The position numbers and the translations under genes are program-made. The notes beneath the pieces are model-generated. The model was not told the DNA's origin, did not search any database, and worked only from the letters and a program-made list of their open reading frames with translations. Shown here piece by piece: positions 8,635-15,939 of a stretch of 64,000 nt of DNA (positions are counted from its first letter, which is position 1; each line of letters starts with the position of its first letter). This DNA is from JAHDCJ01 sp039028895 (GTDB lineage: Bacteria > Bacteroidota > Bacteroidia > Chitinophagales > Saprospiraceae): assembly GCA_039028895.1 (NCBI GenBank), contig JBCCHF010000017.1, positions 53,281-117,280 on the forward strand. Direction: 5' to 3'.

Positions 8635-9807
8635 CTACTTCGGCTGGATCAAATCCCACTTGTTACCATAAAGATCTTTGAAGACAGCGACGATGCCATA
8701 AACCTCATCTCGCGGAGTATCAACAAATTCAACACCCTTCGATTTATAGTCTTCATAATCACGCCAGAAATCATCCGTATGGAGGAAAAGAAATACCCTG
8801 CCCCCCGTCTGGTTACCAATCGCCGCGGCTTGTTCCTTTCCTGAAGCTTTCGCCAAAAGCAGACTGGTCTCAGAATCACCGGGAGGCAATACGCGTACAA
8901 AGCGCTTCCCGGGGGCAATAGAGGTATCTTCAACCAGGTTGAAATTCAATGTTTCGGTGTAGTATTTAATAGCTTCATCATAGTCTCTGACTACAATGGC
9001 AATATTGATGATTTTCTGTTTCATTTTGTATTCAGCAAAAAAATTAGTGGTCTTGAAAGTCTCGTAACTTTCCTGGTAATTCTTGATTTCAAACAGCCCG
9101 TCTTTGACGATTCTGGAAATCCGATAATTATCTTTAAGTAGATAGAAGAAATCTTGAAAATAGGTTTTTGAATCGATATTACAGCCTCCAAATTCGAATT
9201 GAATAAATCTGATTTTCCCCGAATTCAACATTTCTGAGGCGCCCTGGAGCGCTTTAAGTTCGTGACCTTCAACATCGAGTTTCAGAAAATGGATCTTTTC
9301 AATTTTTTCTGTCTTGCAAAACTGGTCAATTGTTTTAAGCTCAACAACTTCTTTATCGGATAAAGATTTCCCAAAGTGGTCGAGATTTCGATTATAGACT
9401 GAAGACAATCCGGGACGCTCAGGATCAGAATAAAGCGTTATTGAGGAGTTGCGATCACCAAATCCAAAGTTCAAAATTTGAAGATTATCAATATCGCCCG
9501 AAGTCACTTTTAACGTTGAGAAGGCCGCTTTTGATGGCTCGAAAGCAAAAATCCTTGCAGCTTTCCCAAAAACCTGGCTGGCCATTTTGGTATATCCGCC
9601 ATGCATGGCCCCCACATCGAAAATCGTAACCTGTTTTTCGTTTTTGGTCTTTTCCCTAACATATTTTAAGACTAATTGCTCACCGGTACCTTTTAGACCG
9701 GCACCTTCACCAACGTGCATTCCGCGCAAAGACAACCGATGCAAGCGCTCGAAGAATGGTTGATACCGCTTCTTCCCGACCAATTGATTTAAAATAAATT
9801 TTAGCAA
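8635..9807 (-). CDS. FkbM-type methyltransferase fused to a VOC (glyoxalase-like) domain
   Basis: 390 residues formed of two normally separate proteins. Residues 1-261 are an FkbM-family SAM methyltransferase (TIFDVGAMHGGYTKMA cofactor loop, FAFEPSKAAF acidic motif, LKLDVEGHELKALQGA), usually O-methylating sugars or lipids. Residues 262-390 begin with MKQKIINIAIVVRDYDEAI, the typical start of a free-standing VOC protein (~129 aa, ending GNKWDLIQP). The join has no linker: the VOC Met codon (9022..9024) follows FFAEYK directly, suggesting loss of a stop codon. The first codon is TTG, directly after the XRE stop (TAA 9808..9810). Homologous FkbM N termini (KKRYQPFFERLHRLSL) start here, so the TTG is credible and coupled to the upstream gene. 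Confidence 0.8.
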   Translation of the reverse strand: MLKFILNQLVGKKRYQPFFERLHRLSLRGMHVGEGAGLKGTGEQLVLKYVREKTKNEKQVTIFDVGAMHGGYTKMASQVFGKAARIFAFEPSKAAFSTLKVTSGDIDNLQILNFGFGDRNSSITLYSDPERPGLSSVYNRNLDHFGKSLSDKEVVELKTIDQFCKTEKIEKIHFLKLDVEGHELKALQGASEMLNSGKIRFIQFEFGGCNIDSKTYFQDFFYLLKDNYRISRIVKDGLFEIKNYQESYETFKTTNFFAEYKMKQKIINIAIVVRDYDEAIKYYTETLNFNLVEDTSIAPGKRFVRVLPPGDSETSLLLAKASGKEQAAAIGNQTGGRVFLFLHTDDFWRDYEDYKSKGVEFVDTPRDEVYGIVAVFKDLYGNKWDLIQPK

Positions 9808-10023
9808 TTATATCACCTTAACTTCAGAAAACTCAAGAATATCTCCCGGTTGACAATCCAGTTCTCTGCAAATCGCATTTAAGGTGGAAAACCGGATGGC
9901 ACGAACTTTACCCTTTTTTAGCAAAGATAGGTTTTTGATAGATACACCTACCCTTCCGGAAAGTTCTGTCAAAGACATTTTCCGCCTGGCCAGCATCACA
10001 TCAAGATTTACTACAATTGCCAT
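9808..10023 (-). CDS. XRE-family (Cro/CI) transcriptional regulator
   Basis: A 71-residue single helix-turn-helix domain: LARRKMSLTELSGRVGVSIKNLSLLKKGKVRAIRF followed by a final helix (LNAICRELDCQPGDILEF). Small YozG-like XRE proteins of exactly this form are commonly paired with a DUF2975 membrane protein, and that is the case here (DUF2975 gene 20 bases upstream in the operon). The pair is thought to act as a membrane-linked autoregulatory unit; that role is inferred from family context. The long inverted repeat at 10809..10853, upstream of the operon, is the obvious candidate binding site. Confidence 0.88.
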   Translation of the reverse strand: MAIVVNLDVMLARRKMSLTELSGRVGVSIKNLSLLKKGKVRAIRFSTLNAICRELDCQPGDILEFSEVKVI

Positions 10024-10043
10024 AGGTTATACGTGTGTATCAT

Positions 10044-10667
10044 TCATACAGTCAGGGCTTCAAATTCCTCGAGATCGGCACCTTTCTTAAAAGCGGAGGC
10101 AAAAGCCATAAAGATTAATCCCAGAAAAATCGCTACGAGATCAATTTCCAGCAAGGAAGGAATGGATTGAACAACGGCATTTGAAATGGTAAACTTACCA
10201 GCAAAAACAGCCCCTACGAGTACATGGATTAAAAATTGATAAACTGCCAATCCTATCGTCAAAACACCGATCCATGTCAGCAACCTTGAGTTGACCTTTT
10301 CGAACGGTAATCCGTTATTAAAGGCTTTCAAGATGCGACCAAAGCAGCAGAGAATACCAATGAAAAAACCAAGGTACAAGACTCCGTGAAAATAACATAT
10401 GGCCTGGGTCCACGTCCGGTTTGAAGGTAAAACCTCAAGGTTGGCTTTTTTAACTTCGAAATGCGTGCTCGTGACTTGGTTATCGTGATCGGTTACCTCG
10501 TAAAACGCCTCCATGTTTTGAAGTTTAACGGGTAATTCAAAGGTAGCATTCATACTTTCCGGCATAAGACCAAACAATGCCACTAAACCCATCACCACAA
10601 GGTATCCTGCAACAAGCCCGAAGATGGCTAATGCAAGATTATTAACCAACAAAAGAAGGTTTGACAT
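10044..10667 (-). CDS. DUF2975 family membrane protein
   Basis: 207 residues with four predicted membrane helices: an N-terminal one (LALAIFGLVAGYLVVMGLVAL), two around ICYFHGVLYLGFFIGILCCF and WIGVLTIGLAVYQFLIHVLV, and one near the end (LVAIFLGLIFMAFASAF). Between helices 1 and 2 is a ~60-residue polar, presumably exported, loop. FNNGLPFEKVNSRLL after helix 2 is the signature segment of DUF2975 (PF11188). It is the first gene of the DUF2975-XRE-FkbM/VOC operon. The partner XRE protein suggests a signalling role, which remains inference. Confidence 0.85.
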   Translation of the reverse strand: MSNLLLLVNNLALAIFGLVAGYLVVMGLVALFGLMPESMNATFELPVKLQNMEAFYEVTDHDNQVTSTHFEVKKANLEVLPSNRTWTQAICYFHGVLYLGFFIGILCCFGRILKAFNNGLPFEKVNSRLLTWIGVLTIGLAVYQFLIHVLVGAVFAGKFTISNAVVQSIPSLLEIDLVAIFLGLIFMAFASAFKKGADLEEFEALTV

Positions 10668-10808
10668 AAATTAGAGTTTTAGAAGCCGGAGGGATATACC
10701 AAAATGGTGGTTTGCGGTTGGCGGTCTTTTATTGGTTCTTATTGTTTTGTATGGCTAAAGACCGCCTACCGCATCCCACTCAGAGTATAAAAGTAGTATT
10801 TTTTACGA

Positions 10809-10853
10809 TAAACGTAAATAATTACCCTAAAAAAGTAATTTATTTTACGTTTA
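10809..10853. promoter_or_regulatory. Long inverted repeat upstream of the DUF2975-XRE operon, candidate operator
   Basis: TAAACGTAAATAATTAC (10809..10825) is mirrored by GTAATTTATTTTACGTTTA (10835..10853), with two extra T in the right arm and a 9-nt spacer. The arms are AT-rich apart from the ACGT cores. It lies ~140 bases upstream of the DUF2975 start on the leftward strand, in the only non-coding stretch of that operon. Autoregulation by the XRE protein is an inference. Confidence 0.5.
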
Positions 10854-10898
10854 AAGTAAATTTTAGGTCAAAAATATCAAATTCAGATATTAAAGTTA

Positions 10899-12581
10899 CT
10901 ATTCGGTAAGCGCCTGCATTAAGGCAATAGCATATCGCGCAGCCCTCTCTTGAACAAGATCCCGTTCCACCTCGTCACCCTCCTCATAGGTCACTGCTTC
11001 AGCATTAAAAGTATTGAAAAACCAGTTATAGCAATAGGGTAAATCCTGTGATCTTGGTCTTTGTTCTACCTCATAATTTTCCCAATTATTTTCAATATTG
11101 GCGATCATGCGATTGGTAATTACTGGAGGACTAGTTTGGTTGGCCGTATCTTTTACCAACAGGTATGGTCCTGAATAGGAGGTATGGAAGTCAAGACCAT
11201 AGACAATCTCGAGACCATCTGCTACCCTACCCTGAATATAGTCCCTGATTGCCTGAGTTTCTGGCTGCAAAAACCGCTTCCAGTCGCGGTTAAGGTCAAA
11301 ACCATTGGCGTTATGCCTCCAGTAACCCCGATCGACTCCATCAGGATTGGCCATTGGAATAGCAATAATCTCGTATTCCTGCCTAAACGATGTAGCCAAT
11401 GGTGTTTCTGTTAGCATAGTTTCAAGGAAAGCCTCAAGGGCAATGGTTGCTCCTGGCACCTCAGGTGGGTGTTGTCGGCCGATAAGCACTACAGCTTTTA
11501 CGCTTTTTCCTGCCCTTACTTCAAGACTGACTAATTCCTGCCCTTCTTTACTTTTACCAAATGACTTTTTTTCTAATCCCGGTGTACCGGAAAGGGATTT
11601 CAGCCAATCGTAAAAATAGGCGACATCAAGATTTTCCTGGGCTGAGATCCACAATGGCTGTGAATCAAGATCAAATGTCAAAGTTGCTGATCTGGTCGCT
11701 TCGTCAATGACAATGCTTGAGGCCTCCATTGGTGTCCAGTTACGACCATCTTTACTGAGTTTGGGAATGAATCGATGCTTGTGCTCGGTATAGACCAATT
11801 TTACCTTAACCGTTTTTGGTGTTTCCGACCACAATTTGAATCCATACCAGGGACTTGCATTTATCGGAATGTTTTCAGGTACCAGTGTTGCCTGATACTC
11901 GGCTTCACCTATTTTTTTGAAATCATGAAGGTTGGCTCCTGGATATCGATTATCGGCAAAAATGCCATCTTCCTCGATATGAAATAGTTGTGGTGATTGG
12001 TTTACAACGGAAGGGAGAATACTCTCAGCTTCTATAAGCTCGCCTTCAGGATCAAAGAACAGGTCAAAGGCTGCAACACCATCTCTATAATAGCCTTCAC
12101 GTGCTAAAACATGGTTGCTGTGCCAACGCCTTTGATAACCCTCCTGTTTTCCATTTTCGTAGTGATGCTCAATGTACAAATGGCCATCCGACATCCACAT
12201 GCGTTCAGGACCATGTGGGAGACCATCCACAAGGTTAAAATCGTGATCAACCTGACCATTGACATAATATCCTATCTGTCTTTGCAGAATGCCGTTTTGG
12301 ATAAACGAATAGCGATACTGCTGCTTATTATTCTCAAAGACCTGCTTGCTACAGCCGGAAAATAATTTTCCATTTAACATATAACGATCATATGGAGTAG
12401 TTCTGTCCTTTTGCAATTTTTCAAGTTCTAAAAAGTCCTGTTTGCAAATTGTTTCGAGCGAATCCTGTGCGGGGACATCATGTTCAGAATTCAATACTTT
12501 TGCTGATTCATTTGTTTTTGTTTTACACATCATGCAAAAGACAGCAAACATTATTATCAGAATTGGAGTTATCTTTTTCAT
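10899..12581 (-). CDS. M14 zinc carboxypeptidase (cytosolic-carboxypeptidase-like) with N-terminal MORN-like repeats, probable lipoprotein
   Basis: 560 residues. An N-terminal hydrophobic signal ends in FCMMCK, compatible with a lipoprotein or simple secretion signal. Residues ~65-185 carry MORN_2/YwqK-type repeats (GYYVNGQVDHDFNLVDGLPH, then HHYENGKQEGYQRRWHSN). Residues ~200-320 form the beta-sandwich seen before the catalytic domain of M14 enzymes of the cytosolic carboxypeptidase group. The peptidase domain has zinc ligands His371 and Glu374 (GRQHPPEVPG) and His466 (LDFHTSY), the substrate motif DLNRDW (429-434), and catalytic Glu near 533 (VTYEEGDE). The set is complete, so it should be active. 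It may trim C-terminal residues of extracellular peptides. It is divergent from the Ntn hydrolase gene. Confidence 0.85.
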   Translation of the reverse strand: MKKITPILIIMFAVFCMMCKTKTNESAKVLNSEHDVPAQDSLETICKQDFLELEKLQKDRTTPYDRYMLNGKLFSGCSKQVFENNKQQYRYSFIQNGILQRQIGYYVNGQVDHDFNLVDGLPHGPERMWMSDGHLYIEHHYENGKQEGYQRRWHSNHVLAREGYYRDGVAAFDLFFDPEGELIEAESILPSVVNQSPQLFHIEEDGIFADNRYPGANLHDFKKIGEAEYQATLVPENIPINASPWYGFKLWSETPKTVKVKLVYTEHKHRFIPKLSKDGRNWTPMEASSIVIDEATRSATLTFDLDSQPLWISAQENLDVAYFYDWLKSLSGTPGLEKKSFGKSKEGQELVSLEVRAGKSVKAVVLIGRQHPPEVPGATIALEAFLETMLTETPLATSFRQEYEIIAIPMANPDGVDRGYWRHNANGFDLNRDWKRFLQPETQAIRDYIQGRVADGLEIVYGLDFHTSYSGPYLLVKDTANQTSPPVITNRMIANIENNWENYEVEQRPRSQDLPYCYNWFFNTFNAEAVTYEEGDEVERDLVQERAARYAIALMQALTE

Positions 12582-12656
12582 AACCTTTGTAATTTGGCGA
12601 AAGCAAGTTGGCTTTACAGCTTTTCCATTTCCCGGTAAGGGGATAATACAAACCGC

Positions 12657-14729
12657 ATGTCAAAACTAATATGTCTATTCTTTCCTGCCATTTTGATGGT
12701 TTCATCGCTGATGGCACAAATCGACAAATCGAATATAACTATTTACCGTGATGCCTGGGGGATTCCTCATATTCATGCCGGCACTGATGCCGAGTTAGCT
12801 TATGGTCTGGCCTGGGCTACTGCGGAAGACGATTTCGCTTCCATCCAGGAATCTATTTTAGCAGCCAGGGGTCGTTTGGCGGAAGTCAAAGGTAGAGAAG
12901 GAGCTATTTATGATGCTGTTTGTTTTGTGTTAGGCATCAGGGAATATATTGAGGCCAATTATGAAAGCGAAATTCCAGAAGACTTCAAGCCAGTATTGGA
13001 AGCTTACGTTGCAGCAATCAACCAGTATGCTAAATTGCACCCGAAGGAAGTGCTGTTAAAAAAGGTTTTTCCGGTAACGGAAGTTGATATGATGACGGGC
13101 TATGTTTTGGGGATGTCGCTTATCGCAAATATCGGAGATGAACTAGCCAAAATATTTAGTGGATCTGTCGAATTATTTGAGCTCAACAAACCGCGAGGGT
13201 CAAATGCCATTGCTGTTGCTCCTTCGCGTACCACTTCAGGTGAAAGCTTTTTACTGCTCAATTCTCATCAACCATTAACTGGTCCATACAGCTGGTACGA
13301 GGCCCATTTGATCAATGACAATATGAATATCCACGGGGCAACTTTCCCCGGAGGAACCAGTCTTTTTATTGGTGCAAATAATCACCTTGGCTGGGGGCAC
13401 ACCGTGAATCATCCTGATTTCACAGATATCTACAAATTGGAAATGAATCCTGAAGAAAAGTTGCAGTACAGATATGACAACGAATGGAAAACGCTGAAAG
13501 TCAGGAAATTGAAACTTAAAGTCAAATTTGGTTTTCTTAAAATACCGATCAAAAGAAAATTCTACTGGAGTGAATACGGGCCAACCATTAAGACAAAAAA
13601 AGGATTTTACACCGTCAAATTTGCGGCCAATACGGAAATGAAACACGCTGCTCAGTGGTTTGCCATGAACAAAGCCACCGACCTCGAATCGTTTACAGAA
13701 ATCCTTGATCGACAGTGGCTTTCTGGCACTAACCTGGTTTATGCAGACAAAGATGGACATATCATGTTCCGATCAAACGGATTATTTCCTCACCGGAAAG
13801 AAGGCTACGAATGGCAAAAAGTACTGGAAGGCAATACGTCTGATAACAACTGGGAGAAAAAGAAGTACTTGTCAGCTGATAAAATGTTTCATCTTGAAGA
13901 CCCTGACTGTGGTTATCTTTTCAATACTAATAATTCGCCTTTTAACTGCACTTGTGTGGAAGAAAATCCAGATCCCTCAATGTATGATTCCTCAATTGGA
14001 TATTCCAGGAAGGAAAACAATCGCAGTACTCGGCTGGCCGCTTTACTTGCTGCTGACACTATGCTGACCTACGATGAATTCAAAGCCATCAAATACGATT
14101 ACGCCTGGGCAGATCCGCTTTATGAATACACAGTAAGCGATCTGAACAAACTGCGTGAGCTGGACCCTGCAACGTACCCTGACATTGCCGATATCCTGAA
14201 TACCCTTAAAAACTGGAACCTTGATTCTAATATCGACAGTGAAGGTGCTGCTATTATGACCTTGTTTCTTGATTATTACATGAGTTACTTATACGAGAAT
14301 GGCCTTAATGCTTCCGTTCAGGATATGACAGAAGCAGTAATGGTCGAATACCTTCGAAAAGTAAAAAAGCATTTCAAGAAACATTTTAAAACCGTAAATG
14401 TAAAGCTTGGTGATATCCAGCGTCACGTCAGGGGAAATGTCGACCTGCCAATTGGCGGTTCACCATACGTCCTTTCTGCTGTCTACTCAGAATTGCAAAA
14501 AAACGGGAAGTTGTATATGGATGGTGGTGAATCCTTTATCCAATTTATCAGATTCGGTCCTGATGGAGCGAAAATAGAATCCATTAATGCCTATGGGGCT
14601 TCCGCAAAACCGGATAGTCCGCACTATACAGATCAGATGGAACTGTTCGTCAACCAGGAGTTAAAGCCAATTACTCTTGACCTTGAAACTGTAAAAAAGG
14701 AAGCTAAGCGTTCTTATCATCCTAAATAG
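12657..14729 (+). CDS. Penicillin-acylase-family N-terminal-nucleophile hydrolase
   Basis: 690 residues with a signal peptide (SKLICLFFPAILMVSSLMAQ). The penicillin acylase/acyl-homoserine-lactone acylase architecture is clear: an A chain beginning with ITIYRDAWGIPHIHAGTD, a spacer, and a B chain starting at the autocatalytic Ser182 in PRGSNAIAVAPSRT, followed by LLLNSHQPL and FPGGTSLFIGANNHLGWGHT. Such enzymes self-cleave in the periplasm and hydrolyse amide bonds of acylated amino acids, beta-lactams or lactone signals; the substrate here is unknown. The PvdQ-type members also process nonribosomal peptides, and an NRPS cluster begins 1.2 kb downstream, but I see no direct link. It diverges from the M14 gene and converges on the HxlR gene. 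Confidence 0.9.
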   Translation: MSKLICLFFPAILMVSSLMAQIDKSNITIYRDAWGIPHIHAGTDAELAYGLAWATAEDDFASIQESILAARGRLAEVKGREGAIYDAVCFVLGIREYIEANYESEIPEDFKPVLEAYVAAINQYAKLHPKEVLLKKVFPVTEVDMMTGYVLGMSLIANIGDELAKIFSGSVELFELNKPRGSNAIAVAPSRTTSGESFLLLNSHQPLTGPYSWYEAHLINDNMNIHGATFPGGTSLFIGANNHLGWGHTVNHPDFTDIYKLEMNPEEKLQYRYDNEWKTLKVRKLKLKVKFGFLKIPIKRKFYWSEYGPTIKTKKGFYTVKFAANTEMKHAAQWFAMNKATDLESFTEILDRQWLSGTNLVYADKDGHIMFRSNGLFPHRKEGYEWQKVLEGNTSDNNWEKKKYLSADKMFHLEDPDCGYLFNTNNSPFNCTCVEENPDPSMYDSSIGYSRKENNRSTRLAALLAADTMLTYDEFKAIKYDYAWADPLYEYTVSDLNKLRELDPATYPDIADILNTLKNWNLDSNIDSEGAAIMTLFLDYYMSYLYENGLNASVQDMTEAVMVEYLRKVKKHFKKHFKTVNVKLGDIQRHVRGNVDLPIGGSPYVLSAVYSELQKNGKLYMDGGESFIQFIRFGPDGAKIESINAYGASAKPDSPHYTDQMELFVNQELKPITLDLETVKKEAKRSYHPK

Positions 14730-14741
14730 TCTGAAATAGAA

Positions 14742-15065
14742 TTACTTCATGTGAGCCGTCCCCCATTTTTTCATACTTGCAATGACCGGGAGTAAGGATT
14801 TTCCTAAGGGAGTTAAAGAATATTCTACCCTTGGGGGAATTTCAGCGAATATTTTACGATCCAGAATACCATCATGCTCCAGTTCACGTAGTTGTTTGGT
14901 GAGCATCTGCTTACTGATGCCCTCAATTCCGCGATGCAGTATTCCAAATCGGTTGGCTTCTTTGCTAATCAGGTAAAGAATAATGGGTTTCCACTTGCCA
15001 CCTATTTTACCCATTGTAAAAGTAACAGGGCATTGTTCTAAACTCAATACTTTCTTTTCTTCCAT
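14742..15065 (-). CDS. HxlR-family winged-helix transcriptional regulator
   Basis: 107 residues with the HxlR core: CPVTFTMGKIGGKWKPIILY, then FGILHRGIEGISKQMLTKQLRELE (recognition helix) and the wing IPPRVEYSLTPLGKSL. The cysteine near the N terminus (Cys12) is the conserved residue that senses quinones, diamide or hypochlorite in several studied HxlR proteins. The gene is divergent from the O-methyltransferase at 15302, with four TGACTA-type boxes in between, the usual arrangement for a local repressor. Confidence 0.9.
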   Translation of the reverse strand: MEEKKVLSLEQCPVTFTMGKIGGKWKPIILYLISKEANRFGILHRGIEGISKQMLTKQLRELEHDGILDRKIFAEIPPRVEYSLTPLGKSLLPVIASMKKWGTAHMK

Positions 15066-15093
15066 AACAAAACATTAACATCTTATAAAATGT

Positions 15094-15145
15094 TGACTAT
15101 CAATATTAGTCATTTTTTAGTGACTAATAACTCTATTAATGACTA
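15094..15145. promoter_or_regulatory. Cluster of TGACTA/TAGTCA boxes, probable HxlR operator
   Basis: Four copies of the hexamer occur in 52 bases: TGACTA at 15094, its complement TAGTCA at 15107, TGACTA at 15121 and TGACTA at 15140. The middle two form a perfect palindrome ATTAGTCA-N8-TGACTAAT (15105..15128). They begin 28 bases upstream of the HxlR start codon and lie between it and the divergent methyltransferase. Symmetry and position support a binding site for the HxlR dimer; no experimental evidence is implied. Confidence 0.65.
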
Positions 15146-15301
15146 CTTGATATTTTAGGACAAAGTAATAATTTTTGTACTAAAATTAATGCCAAACGAA
15201 TATTAAGGTTTGAGATTAGCTTATTCCTTACCTAAGCGGCAAAATATTTAATAACAAAGAATAGCGAAATACGCTGTTGTAAACAGTTTAAACATTTATT
15301 C

Positions 15302-15937
15302 ATGACAACTATAAAAGATCCTGCAACTCAAAAAACCTTATCACGACTGCACCAAGAAGCTGCTAATCAGAGTTTAATTTTATTGAAGGGGCTAACAAAA
15401 GGTATCTTCAGGAAATTAAAACCTGAGGATATGGAAGAAGCCTATATTCCCATTTCATCTCGCCAGGGAAAATTCATTTTTGACCTGTTGGTAAAGAATC
15501 AATCTAAAAACATTATTGAATTCGGGACTTCATTTGGCATCTCCACCATCTATCTTGGAGCTGCCGCAAAACTTACAGGAGGTAAGGTCATCACCTCTGA
15601 AATTCTAAAATCGAAATGTGAAGTTGCCAGGCAAAATTTTACAGAAGCCGGCCTGTCTGATTTTATTGAAATCAGGGAAGGCGATGCCATGGAAACGCTG
15701 AAAGATTTACCAGCCGATATCGATTTCCTATTACTTGATGGATGGAATGACCTTTATTTGCCTCTCTTAAAAATGTTGGAACCAAAATTTAAAAGTGGCA
15801 CCTTGATTTACACAGACAATGCTACTTTCAGAAGTGCTAAACCATTATTAGATTATTTGCGCAGTAGTAATCGTTACGACTCAAAACCTGTCAAAGATGA
15901 TAAGGGTGGTTCCGATTTATCAAGGTATGTAGGATAG
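15302..15937 (+). CDS. Class I SAM-dependent O-methyltransferase (COMT-like)
   Basis: 211 residues with the O-methyltransferase fold: NIIEFGTSFGISTIYLGAAA is the SAM-binding loop, VITSEILKSKCEVARQNF the second strand and helix, and DIDFLLLDGWNDLYLPLLKM the catalytic Asp/metal strand. These enzymes act on catechols, phenolics or other hydroxyls. Its promoter is shared with the HxlR regulator, which is expected to control it. Its stop is two bases from the end of the large NRPS gene on the other strand, so it may be a tailoring enzyme of that cluster or simply a stress-responsive neighbour. Confidence 0.85.
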   Translation: MTTIKDPATQKTLSRLHQEAANQSLILLKGLTKGIFRKLKPEDMEEAYIPISSRQGKFIFDLLVKNQSKNIIEFGTSFGISTIYLGAAAKLTGGKVITSEILKSKCEVARQNFTEAGLSDFIEIREGDAMETLKDLPADIDFLLLDGWNDLYLPLLKMLEPKFKSGTLIYTDNATFRSAKPLLDYLRSSNRYDSKPVKDDKGGSDLSRYVG

Positions 15938-15939
15938 GC

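Noticed and set aside
13275..13760. 161-codon antisense frame within the penicillin-acylase gene
   Set aside because: Antisense of a clearly coding region, no domain.
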